A stretch of 64,000 nt of DNA from Streptomyces sp. Je 1-79 (GTDB lineage: Bacteria > Actinomycetota > Actinomycetes > Streptomycetales > Streptomycetaceae), in contig NZ_JAMGSL010000011.1 of assembly GCF_025195125.1 (NCBI RefSeq), positions 124,001-188,000 of the forward strand, given 5' to 3'. The notes under the pieces were generated by a model. The model ran no database searches, was not told the DNA's origin, and saw nothing but the letters and a program-made list of their open reading frames with translations. Of this stretch, positions 24,464 to 31,813 are shown piece by piece; the first letter of the stretch is position 1; each line of letters starts with the position of its first letter. Position numbers and translations under genes: made by a program.

Positions 24464-25355
24464 CCCGAAGGGGCTGGTCATGACGGCTGAGCGCCCACCT
24501 GGCGTCGTCCCGGTCCGCCCCGCCCCCGCGGAGCGGACGCCCGTGACGCGCTCCCGGAAGGTGCCCGCCTGGGTCTGGGCCCTGCCCCCCGTCGCCGTGC
24601 TCGCTCTCGTCTTCCTCTACCCCCTCGCCCTCGTCGTCCAGGAGTCCCTCGCCCCCGGTGCCTACGCCGACGTCTTCGGCTCCCAGGCCTTCCGGGAGGC
24701 GCTCGTCACCACCGTGTGGCTGGCCGTGGGGTCCACCGCCGGGTGCCTGGTCCTCGGGTTCGTGCTCGCGCTCGTCATCGCGTTCGTGCCGTTCCCCGGC
24801 GGGAAGGCGGTGTCGAAGTTCATCGACGTCTTCCTCTCCTTCCCGTCCTTCCTCATCACGCTCGCCCTGCTCTTCCTCTACGGCACGGTCGGCATGGCCA
24901 ACGGCCTGTGGACGGACCTCACGGGCGCCGAGGCCGGGCCCTTCCAGTTCCTGACCACGCCCTGGGGTGTCCTCCTCGCCGAGATCACGTACTTCACGCC
25001 GTTCGTGATGCGCCCGCTCCTCGCCGCGTTCTCGCAGATGGAGACCGCCCAGCTGGAGGTCGCCTCCTCCCTCGGGGCGAGGCCGCTGCGCATCGTCCGG
25101 CAGGTGATCCTGCCCGAGGCGCTGCCCGCGCTCGCCGCCGGCGGAAGCCTCGTCCTGGTCATGTGCCTGAACGAGTTCGGGATCGTCCTCTTCACCGGCG
25201 CCAAGGGCGTCACGACCCTCCCGATGCTCGTCTACGGCAAGGCCATCCTCGAGTCCGACTACGCCGCCGCCTGTGTCGTCGCCGTCGTCAACGTCGCGAT
25301 CTCCGTGGGCCTCTACGGCCTCTACCGGGTGGTGAGCCGTCGTGCTGGTGCATAG
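24456..25355 (+). CDS. ABC transporter permease 1 (phosphonate importer)
   Basis: 299 residues from ATG 24456, or 291 from ATG 24480, which has AAGGGG at good distance. Six hydrophobic segments are visible, the first at ~38-58 (VWALPPVAVLALVFLYPLAL). The EAA loop that docks the ATPase reads QLEVASSLGARPLRIVRQVILPE (two-thirds along). It resembles the first permease of aminoethylphosphonate or iron/thiamine-type importers. It is followed by the second permease gene, overlapping by 14 bases. Confidence 0.88.
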   Translation: MGDPKGLVMTAERPPGVVPVRPAPAERTPVTRSRKVPAWVWALPPVAVLALVFLYPLALVVQESLAPGAYADVFGSQAFREALVTTVWLAVGSTAGCLVLGFVLALVIAFVPFPGGKAVSKFIDVFLSFPSFLITLALLFLYGTVGMANGLWTDLTGAEAGPFQFLTTPWGVLLAEITYFTPFVMRPLLAAFSQMETAQLEVASSLGARPLRIVRQVILPEALPALAAGGSLVLVMCLNEFGIVLFTGAKGVTTLPMLVYGKAILESDYAAACVVAVVNVAISVGLYGLYRVVSRRAGA

Positions 25356-26139
25356 CCGTACGGGCAGGTGGACGGTGTGGACCCTCTTCGCGGTCCTCTT
25401 CGTGCCGCTCTTCGCCCTCCCGCTCCTGGTGATCCTGGCCGCCTCGTTCTCCACGAACTGGTCCGGGGCCTTCCCCTCCGGGCCGACCGCGGAGCACTAC
25501 GCGGCCGCGGTCCGCGGCGAGTCCCTCCAGGCGCTGACCACCAGCCTCGTCACCGCCGTCACCGCGAGCCTGCTCGCGCTGACCGCCGGCACCTGGGCCG
25601 CGATCGCCGCCCACGCCCTGCGGAAGAACGGTCGTCGCGTGCTCGACGCGCTGTTCATGCTGCCGGTCGCCGTGCCCTCGGTCGTGGTCGGCCTGGCCGT
25701 CCTGGTCGCCTTCTCACAGCCGCCCGTGCTCCTGAACGGCACGCGCTGGATCGTGATCCTCGCGCACACCGTCCTTGTCACGGCGTTCGCCTACCAGTCG
25801 GTTTCGGCCGCCATCCTCCGTCTCGACCCGATGTACGAGCAGGCGGCGGCCAGCCTCGGCGCCCGCCCCGCGTACGTCCTGCTCCGGGTGAAGCTGCCGC
25901 TCCTGCTGCCGTCGCTCAACGCGGCCGCCGGGCTCTGCTTCGCCCTGTCCATGGGCGAGTTGAGCGCCACGATGATGCTCTACCCGCCGGACTGGCTGCC
26001 GCTGCCGGTGCTGATCTTCACCGCCACCGACCGCGGCTCCCTCTTCACCGGCTCTGCGCTCGCCGTGGTCCTCATGGCCACGACCCTGCTCGTCCTGCTC
26101 GCCGTCTCCCGTATCCGTACCAGAGCTTCCTACCGCTGA
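25342..26139 (+). CDS. ABC transporter permease 2 (phosphonate importer)
   Basis: 265 residues from GTG 25342, inside the end of the first permease gene. Six hydrophobic segments are seen, with the first at ~12-32 (VWTLFAVLFVPLFALPLLVI). The EAA loop is YEQAAASLGARPAYVLLRVKLP. Together with the first permease it forms the membrane channel of the importer. The substrate-binding protein gene begins 23 bp downstream. Confidence 0.88.
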   Translation: MLVHSRTGRWTVWTLFAVLFVPLFALPLLVILAASFSTNWSGAFPSGPTAEHYAAAVRGESLQALTTSLVTAVTASLLALTAGTWAAIAAHALRKNGRRVLDALFMLPVAVPSVVVGLAVLVAFSQPPVLLNGTRWIVILAHTVLVTAFAYQSVSAAILRLDPMYEQAAASLGARPAYVLLRVKLPLLLPSLNAAAGLCFALSMGELSATMMLYPPDWLPLPVLIFTATDRGSLFTGSALAVVLMATTLLVLLAVSRIRTRASYR

Positions 26140-26162
26140 ACCACCCAGGAGAGAACGACGTC

Positions 26163-27230
26163 ATGCGTACCTCGTCCAGAATCCTCAAGCCGATCGCCGC
26201 CCTCACCGGCAGCCTCGCCCTCGCCGCGACCCTCACCGCCTGCGGCGGCTCCTCCGCCGCCTCCGACGAGAAGGTCGTCACCGTCTACAGCGCCGACGGC
26301 CTCAAGGGCGAGAAGGGCGACGGCTGGTACGACAAGGTCTTCGCCGACTTCGAGAAGCAGACCGGCATCAAGGTCAAGTACGTCGAGGGCGGTTCCGGCG
26401 AGATGGTGCAGCGCGCCGTCCGCGAGAAGAACAACACCCAGGCCGACGTCATCGTGACCCTGCCGCCCTTCATCCAGCAGGCCGACTCCAAGGGGCTGCT
26501 CCAGGCGTACACCCCGAAGGGCTCCGAGCAGGTCGACGGCGGGAACAAGGCCGCCGACGGCAAGTGGACCTCCGTCGTCAACAACTACTTCGGCTTCGTC
26601 TACAACAAGCAGCGGCTGAAGGAGGCCCCCACGACCTGGGAGCAGCTCCTCGACGGGAAGTTCAAGAACAAGCTCCAGTACTCCACCCCCGGTGTCGCGG
26701 GCGACGGCACGGCCGTCGTCATCAAGGCGATGAACGACTTCGGCGGCCAGGAGCCGGCGATGGAGTACCTGAAGAAGCTCCAGGCCAACAACGTCGGCCC
26801 GTCCTCTTCCACCTCCAAGCTCGCCCCCAAGGTCGACAAGGGCGAGATCCTCGTCGCCAACGGCGACGTCCAGATGAACTTCGCCCAGTCCAAGTCCATG
26901 CCGAACCTCGGCATCTGGTTCCCGGCCAAGGACGGCGGCAGGCCCACCACCTTCGCCCTGCCGTACGCCGCCGGACTGGTGAACAAGGCGCCGCACACCG
27001 AGAACGGCAAGAAGCTGCTCGACTTCATGCTCGGCGAGCAGGCCCAGCGCGAGGTCAGTGCGATCGGCGGCGGCTTCCCGGCCCGCAAGGACATCAAGGC
27101 GACCGACGCCAACGCCATCGAGCTGGCCGAGCTGATCGAGGGCGTCGAGGTCTTCGAGCCCGACTGGGCCGACATCGACAAGAACCTGACCACGTACGTC
27201 GACGCGTGGAAGACGGCAACCGGCAGCTGA
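26163..27230 (+). CDS. ABC transporter substrate-binding lipoprotein (phosphonate)
   Basis: 355 residues from ATG 26163 with GGAGAG upstream. A lipoprotein signal ends in the lipobox LTAC (Cys ~27). The mature part is a type II periplasmic-binding fold (VVTVYSADGLKGEKG, ADVIVTLPPFIQQADSKGLL, YNKQRLKEAPTTWEQLLDG), of the family that includes aminoethylphosphonate- and iron-binding proteins. It should deliver an aminoalkylphosphonate to the two permeases. A weak 6-bp hairpin lies after the stop. Confidence 0.88.
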   Translation: MRTSSRILKPIAALTGSLALAATLTACGGSSAASDEKVVTVYSADGLKGEKGDGWYDKVFADFEKQTGIKVKYVEGGSGEMVQRAVREKNNTQADVIVTLPPFIQQADSKGLLQAYTPKGSEQVDGGNKAADGKWTSVVNNYFGFVYNKQRLKEAPTTWEQLLDGKFKNKLQYSTPGVAGDGTAVVIKAMNDFGGQEPAMEYLKKLQANNVGPSSSTSKLAPKVDKGEILVANGDVQMNFAQSKSMPNLGIWFPAKDGGRPTTFALPYAAGLVNKAPHTENGKKLLDFMLGEQAQREVSAIGGGFPARKDIKATDANAIELAELIEGVEVFEPDWADIDKNLTTYVDAWKTATGS

Positions 27231-27303
27231 CACCGGAAGCTCACCACGGGCTTCCAAGAGTTCACCGCACGGTCCTGGAATCCCTCCGCATGTAGCGGAA
27301 TGA

Positions 27304-27321
27304 TAACGGGTACGGACCAAC
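27304..27321. promoter_or_regulatory. Operator-like element, copy 2 (phosphonate locus)
   Basis: TAACGGGTACGGACCAAC in the 150-bp gap before the phosphodiesterase gene, matching 14 of 18 positions of the element upstream of the FAD oxidase gene, including both outer arms TAACGGGT and CCAAC. Both follow a GATAAC-like sequence. Confidence 0.45.
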
Positions 27322-27380
27322 GCCTCCGAGGAATCGGGGGCGTTGGCGCGTCCTCACCCCCTTCCACGGAGGATCCGAAG

Positions 27381-28928
27381 ATGCCGATCACTGGCATGTC
27401 CACCGGTATGTCCCGCCGCACCGTGCTCGCCGCGGCCGGTGCCACCGCGGCCCTCGCCGCCGCGGGTACGGCCGTCGCGCCCGCCGCCCACGCCGCCGCC
27501 CCCACGCTCCCGAACGGCACCAGCAAGGACAAGGTGCTCGTCGTCGGCATGGACGGGCTGCGTCACGACCGGATCGACGCCGCCGACGCCCCGACGCTCA
27601 AGTCGATGATGGCGAACGGCACGTACGGCCTGTCGCTGCTCTACGCCAACCCGATGGCCGCCACCTCCTCCGGCCCCGGCTGGTCGACCATCTCCACCGG
27701 AGTCTGGCCCGACAAGCACGGCGTGAAGGACAACACCTTCGCCGGCAAGAACTACGCCACCTACCCCGGCTTCCTCGCCCGGCTGCACCAGGTCCGGCCG
27801 GGCCTCTCGCTCTTCGCCGCCGTCGACTGGCCCGAGCTGGACACCCACGGCACGGTCACCCCCGGCGCCGACGCCAAGCTGGTGTACGACAACAACTACG
27901 CCGTGAACGACAAGGTCATCACGGACGCCACCGAGTCCATCCTCCGCAACCAGAACCCGGACGTCCTCTTCGTCTACTTCGGCGAGACCGACGAGATGGG
28001 CCACTCCTACGGCGCCGCCAGTCAGAAGTACCTCGACGCCATCGCCGTCCAGGACGGTTACCTCGGCCGCCTCCTCGCCGCCATCAAGGCCCGCCCCTCC
28101 TACGCCTCCGAGCGCTGGACGGTCATCGTCACCACCGACCACGGCCACACCGACGGCGGCGGACACGGCGGCTCCGCCATCGAGGAGCGCCGCACCTTCG
28201 TCCTCGCCCAGGGCCCCGGCATCGCCGCCGGCGCCCGGCCCATCGACACCCGGCTCGTCGACGTCGCCGCCACCGTCTTCCACCAGCTGGGCATCACCCC
28301 CGACCCGTCCTGGGGCCTGGACGGCAAGCCGGTCCAGCAGCGCTCCACCGACCCCTTCGACGCGCTGCACCCCTCCCTCACCGGCCGCGTCGACGAGACC
28401 GGCATCCCCGCAGGCGTCCTCGGCTTCACCCACACCGCGCCCGGCGGCTGGTCCGTCATCAACAACGCCATGGGGACCGGCGGCATGACCGAGTGGCGCG
28501 GCTGGGCCTTCGCCACCGACGAGTTCTGGTCCCGCACCCAGCGCGACCAGTCCCGCGAGCTCAACGTCCGCTCCCGGGGCGTCTTCGCCGTCGCCGACTC
28601 CGACGAGTGGGCGGACAAGTCCTTCTCCGGTACGTACGACTCGACCCTGGTCACCCCGGCGTACAGCGTCTCCGGCAAGACGCGGGCGACCCTCGACTTC
28701 ACCACCTTCTACCGCCAGGAGGGCAGCCAGACCGCCCAGGTCCTGGCCTCCTTCAACGGCGGTACGCCGACGGTCGTCAAGAGCTACACCTCCGACGTCG
28801 TCTCCCAGCCGCAGTCCCTCACCGTGAACGTCCCCGCCGGGGCGTCCAGTGTGAGCTTCCGCTTCCGCTACACCGGATCCAACAACTGGTACTGGGTGAT
28901 CGACGGGGTCAAGGTCACGGCTTCCTGA
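27381..28928 (+). CDS. Tat-exported alkaline-phosphatase-superfamily phosphodiesterase
   Basis: 515 residues from ATG 27381. A twin-arginine signal (SRRTVLAAAGATAALAAAG) ends near AHA-A at ~38. The catalytic domain has the metal and nucleophile sites of the nucleotide pyrophosphatase/phosphodiesterase group: VVGMDGLRHDR, SSGPGWSTISTGVWPDKHGV, FGETDEMGHSYG and TTDHGHTDGG. After residue ~360 a beta-rich C-terminal domain follows, possibly for carbohydrate or surface binding. Lying at the end of the phosphonate locus with a matching operator, it may release phosphate or phosphonate from extracellular esters such as phosphonolipids or glycans; this is inference. Confidence 0.85.
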   Translation: MPITGMSTGMSRRTVLAAAGATAALAAAGTAVAPAAHAAAPTLPNGTSKDKVLVVGMDGLRHDRIDAADAPTLKSMMANGTYGLSLLYANPMAATSSGPGWSTISTGVWPDKHGVKDNTFAGKNYATYPGFLARLHQVRPGLSLFAAVDWPELDTHGTVTPGADAKLVYDNNYAVNDKVITDATESILRNQNPDVLFVYFGETDEMGHSYGAASQKYLDAIAVQDGYLGRLLAAIKARPSYASERWTVIVTTDHGHTDGGGHGGSAIEERRTFVLAQGPGIAAGARPIDTRLVDVAATVFHQLGITPDPSWGLDGKPVQQRSTDPFDALHPSLTGRVDETGIPAGVLGFTHTAPGGWSVINNAMGTGGMTEWRGWAFATDEFWSRTQRDQSRELNVRSRGVFAVADSDEWADKSFSGTYDSTLVTPAYSVSGKTRATLDFTTFYRQEGSQTAQVLASFNGGTPTVVKSYTSDVVSQPQSLTVNVPAGASSVSFRFRYTGSNNWYWVIDGVKVTAS

Positions 28929-28932
28929 TTAG

Positions 28933-28972
28933 GCTGGGGGCGTCGCCACAGCGCTGTCGCGGCGCCCCCAGC
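28933..28972 (+). terminator. Terminator of the phosphonate locus
   Basis: Stem GCTGGGGGCGTCGC (28933-28946) pairs with GCGGCGCCCCCAGC (28959-28972), 13 of 14 positions, starting five bases after the phosphodiesterase stop. There is no T-tract. Confidence 0.7.
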
Positions 28973-29009
28973 ACACCGCACGATTTCTGTACGGCAGGAG
29001 TCCCCGCAC

Positions 29010-29789
29010 ATGGCAGAGCGCAAGCCGATCGAATCCTGGCTCACCGACATGGACGGAGTCCTCATCCACGAGGGTGTCCCGATCCCCGGCGCCGACGCGT
29101 TCATCAAGAAGCTGCGGGAGACCGGGAAGCCGTTCCTGGTTCTCACGAACAACTCGATCTACACCGCCCGCGACCTGCACGCCCGCCTGGCCCGCATGGG
29201 CCTGGAGGTGCCGGTGGAGAACATCTGGACCTCGGCGCTCGCCACCGCCAAGTTCCTCGACGACCAGCGCCCCGGCGGCACCGCGTACGTCATCGGCGAG
29301 GCCGGCCTGACCACGGCGCTGCACGACATCGGCTACGTCCTCACCGACCACGACCCCGACTACGTGGTCCTCGGCGAGACCCGGACGTACTCCTTCGAGG
29401 CCATGACCAAGGCCGTCCGGCTCATCAACGCCGGCGCCCGCTTCATCTGCACCAACCCCGACGAGACCGGCCCCTCCCTGGAGGGCCCGCTGCCGGCCAC
29501 CGGCTCCGTCGCCGCGCTGATCACCAAGGCCACCGGCAAGGAGCCGTACTTCGCGGGCAAGCCGAACCCGCTTATGATGCGCACCGGCCTGAACGCCATC
29601 GGCGCCCACTCCGAGACCAGCGCCATGATCGGCGACCGGATGGACACCGACATCCTGGCCGGTCTGGAGGCGGGCATGCAGACCTTCCTGGTCCTCACCG
29701 GTCTGACGACGCAGACGGAGGTGGACCGTTACCCGTTCCGCCCCTCCAAGATCGTCAAGTCGATCGCCGACATCGTGGACCGCGTCTAG
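29010..29789 (+). CDS. HAD-IIA family (NagD-like) phosphatase
   Basis: 259 residues from ATG 29010. HAD motif I is WLTDMDGVL (10-18), motif II FLVLTNNS (42-49), and the end holds MIGDRMDTDILAGLEAGM. The C2-type cap sits between motifs II and III (VIGEAGL, ICTNPDETGPSLEGP, GKPNPLMM). The subgroup includes NagD (UMP and sugar-phosphate phosphatase) and 4-nitrophenylphosphatase-like enzymes. It has its own leader after a terminator, so it is a separate transcript, and the physiological substrate cannot be read from the sequence. Confidence 0.9.
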   Translation: MAERKPIESWLTDMDGVLIHEGVPIPGADAFIKKLRETGKPFLVLTNNSIYTARDLHARLARMGLEVPVENIWTSALATAKFLDDQRPGGTAYVIGEAGLTTALHDIGYVLTDHDPDYVVLGETRTYSFEAMTKAVRLINAGARFICTNPDETGPSLEGPLPATGSVAALITKATGKEPYFAGKPNPLMMRTGLNAIGAHSETSAMIGDRMDTDILAGLEAGMQTFLVLTGLTTQTEVDRYPFRPSKIVKSIADIVDRV

Positions 29790-29875
29790 AAATCCCCAGG
29801 TCGGACGCCCAGCCGGCCCCCTGCGGATGCGAGAGCAGCCGAAACGGGTGACCCTGCCAGTATCAGGAGGTCACG

Positions 29876-30529
29876 ATGCGTTCAGGTCCCATTGCTCTCC
29901 GTGCCGCAGGGGCGGCCGCCATCCTGGTGCTGGCGCCCACGGCCGGTACCGCCTTCGCCGGGGACGGCGTCAGGGCCACGGTCACCCCGTCCACGGCCCG
30001 GCCCGGCGCCGATGTCGACGTCCGCGTCCAGGGCTGCAAGGGCACGACCGGCGCAGCCACGTCCCGGGCGTTCGTCGCCGACGCCGAGCTCACCGGCCGG
30101 GGCGGGGGCGACCGGGTCCTCTTCGGGGACACCACGGTCAGGTCGGGGCTGAAGAGCGGTACGTACAAGGTCAGCGTGGTCTGCGACGGCCGCGAGCACC
30201 GTGACGCCGGCGTGTTCCACGTCGAGAAGCACAAGCCCGAGCCCACGCACGAGCCGACCCACCGGCCCACGCACGAGCCGACCCATCGGCCTACGCACGA
30301 GCCGACCCACCGGCCCACGCATCACCCGAGCCCGTACGCCCCGGTCCGGGCCGGTGGCGGCGGCGCGGCCCGGGCGGTCCCGGCCGAACCCGTCGCGCCG
30401 GGCGTCGCCCAGACCACCAGCGAGAACGGCCTCGGCACCCCGTACACCCTGGTCGGCCTGGGGATGGCCGCGATCGCCGCGGTGGCCGTCGCCTTCCGCA
30501 GCGCACGCCGTCGCGGGGCGGGCGACTGA
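29876..30529 (+). CDS. Secreted membrane-anchored protein with Pro-Thr-His repeats
   Basis: 217 residues from ATG 29876 (AGGAGG upstream). A signal peptide covers ~1-28 (ALRAAGAAAILVLAPTAG, then AFA). A small beta-rich domain with two cysteines (CKGTTG, VVCDGRE) follows at ~30-118. Next comes a tract of PTHEPTHR units (about 120-150) rich in His. The C-terminus is one hydrophobic segment (LVGLGMAAIAAVAVAFRSA) and a basic tail, but no LPxTG/LAxTG motif is present. Its stop is one base from the start of the class F sortase gene, so it may be a client or partner of that enzyme. The His-rich tract could bind metal. Confidence 0.75.
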   Translation: MRSGPIALRAAGAAAILVLAPTAGTAFAGDGVRATVTPSTARPGADVDVRVQGCKGTTGAATSRAFVADAELTGRGGGDRVLFGDTTVRSGLKSGTYKVSVVCDGREHRDAGVFHVEKHKPEPTHEPTHRPTHEPTHRPTHEPTHRPTHHPSPYAPVRAGGGGAARAVPAEPVAPGVAQTTSENGLGTPYTLVGLGMAAIAAVAVAFRSARRRGAGD

Positions 30530-30530
30530 G

Positions 30531-31190
30531 GTGTCCGCCGGCCCCGGCAACGGGCGGATGCTGACCGGTGTGGCCTGGGCGGTCCTCCTCTCGGGGCTCT
30601 GGCTCTGGGGCCGCGGGATCACCGACGGACCCGGCGGCGCCTCCGCCCCCGCCACCGGCGACATAGCCGCGGTCGGCCGCCCTGCCGGTGCGTCCCTGCC
30701 CCCGGCTCACCCGCCCCTGCGTCCCGCCGAGCCCCGCCGGGTCGAGATCCCGTCGCTCGGGATCGCCGCGCCGGTCGTCGGGCGCGGCCTGGACCGTACG
30801 GGGGCGGTGGACCCGCCGCCGTACGAGATGCCCGAGTCGGTCGGCTGGTTCCGCCCCGGTACGCGGCCGGGCGCGGAGGGCGCGGCCCTCTTCGTCGGCC
30901 ATGTCGACACGGAGACCCGGCCGGCCGTCTTCTACGGCCTGAGCGCCGCACGCCCCGGCGCCGTCGTCAAGGTGACCCGCGCGGACGGCTCGATCGCGGA
31001 GTTCACCGTCGACGACGTGCGGGTCTTCCCCCGGGAGGGCTTCGACGCGCGGAAGGTGTACGGGCAGCGCGAGGCCGGTCGGGCCGAGCTGCGCCTGATC
31101 ACCTGCGGCGGGACCTTCGACCGCGAATCCGGTACGTACACGGCGAACGTGGTGGTCTCCGCGTACCTCACCGGGGCGAGCCGGGCGTGA
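30531..31190 (+). CDS. Class F sortase
   Basis: 219 residues from GTG 30531. One membrane segment near residue 15 (VAWAVLLSGLWLWG) precedes a linker and the sortase domain. The His is in LFVGHVDTETRP, the Cys in LRLITCGGTFD and the Arg shortly after, in RESGTYTANVVV. It belongs to the short actinobacterial group usually called class F, whose substrates are little known. The upstream gene for a Pro-Thr-His surface protein is separated by a single base, suggesting one operon. Confidence 0.88.
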   Translation: MSAGPGNGRMLTGVAWAVLLSGLWLWGRGITDGPGGASAPATGDIAAVGRPAGASLPPAHPPLRPAEPRRVEIPSLGIAAPVVGRGLDRTGAVDPPPYEMPESVGWFRPGTRPGAEGAALFVGHVDTETRPAVFYGLSAARPGAVVKVTRADGSIAEFTVDDVRVFPREGFDARKVYGQREAGRAELRLITCGGTFDRESGTYTANVVVSAYLTGASRA

Positions 31191-31513
31191 CCGCGGGGGC
31201 GTGAGGGTCCGCGCCCGGTCACCCGGGCCCGGCCGGCGGGCACCTGATTCATCGGGTCCGCCTGGCGGACCACGCGCCCGGCGGCCGGGCCGGTCCTCGA
31301 CCGCGGGCGCACGGGCTGCGGGAGGAGCCCGGCGCTGCCGCGGGAGGTTCGGGTTCCGCAACTGTAGAACGGGCGTCCGGCCCGGGCCCAGATTTCCCCG
31401 CGACACGATGAGATCGACCGGATTCCGTACGGTCGGGTGGACGGTCCCGTGGACGGGCGGTTCAACCCGGCGTCCGAGGCGAGTCGTCGGGACGGTGTCG
31501 GGGCGGGAAACGG
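31191..31513. other. Gene-free stretch after the class F sortase
   Basis: About 320 bp of GC-rich sequence with no convincing gene on either strand. I see no repeat or clear promoter. It lies between the plus-strand sortase and the minus-strand tRNA terminator. Confidence 0.5.
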
Positions 31514-31548
31514 TCGAGGCCCCCTCACCGATGGTGAGGGGGCCTCGA
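31514..31548 (-). terminator. Terminator of tRNA-Lys copy 1
   Basis: A perfect 16-bp stem with a 3-base loop: TCGAGGCCCCCTCACC (31514-31529), loop GAT, GGTGAGGGGGCCTCGA (31533-31548), directly downstream of the tRNA in its reading direction. Confidence 0.85.
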
Positions 31549-31555
31549 CTCTGCG

Positions 31556-31629
31556 TGCGCCGCCAGGGACTCGAACCCCGGACCCGCTGATTAAGAGTCA
31601 GCTGCTCTAACCAACTGAGCTAGCGGCGC
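31556..31629 (-). tRNA. tRNA-Lys (anticodon CTT), copy 1
   Basis: 74 bases folding as a standard cloverleaf. The acceptor stem GCGCCGC pairs with GCGGCGC plus discriminator A. The D-arm is GCTCAGTTGGTTAGAGC, the anticodon stem-loop CTGACTCTTAATCAG carries CTT, and the T-loop contains GGTTCGAGTCC. No CCA is encoded. Copies 2 and 3 have the same sequence. Confidence 0.96.
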
Positions 31630-31813
31630 CTGCTGACCTGCGTAACTCTACCCGACGTTCGAGGGTGCTCCGGACCATTACCGGTCCCTATCGGCCTGTC
31701 GGATGGTCGTATCAGGCCTTCGATCCGTCAAAATGCGATATGTCCAGACAGTTGAGACACTGACGCCCGTGCACAAGGGTCAAAAGATCTTGACGAGTGT
31801 GGAGGGGAATCGC

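Noticed and set aside
30236-30330. Regular short repeats suggesting a CRISPR array
   Set aside because: The repeats are in frame and encode PTHEPTHR units of a surface protein; there are no unique spacers.
31201-31590. Possible 129-codon gene before tRNA-Lys copy 1
   Set aside because: The translation is Arg/Gly/Pro-rich, has no family resemblance, and runs through the tRNA terminator and into the tRNA.
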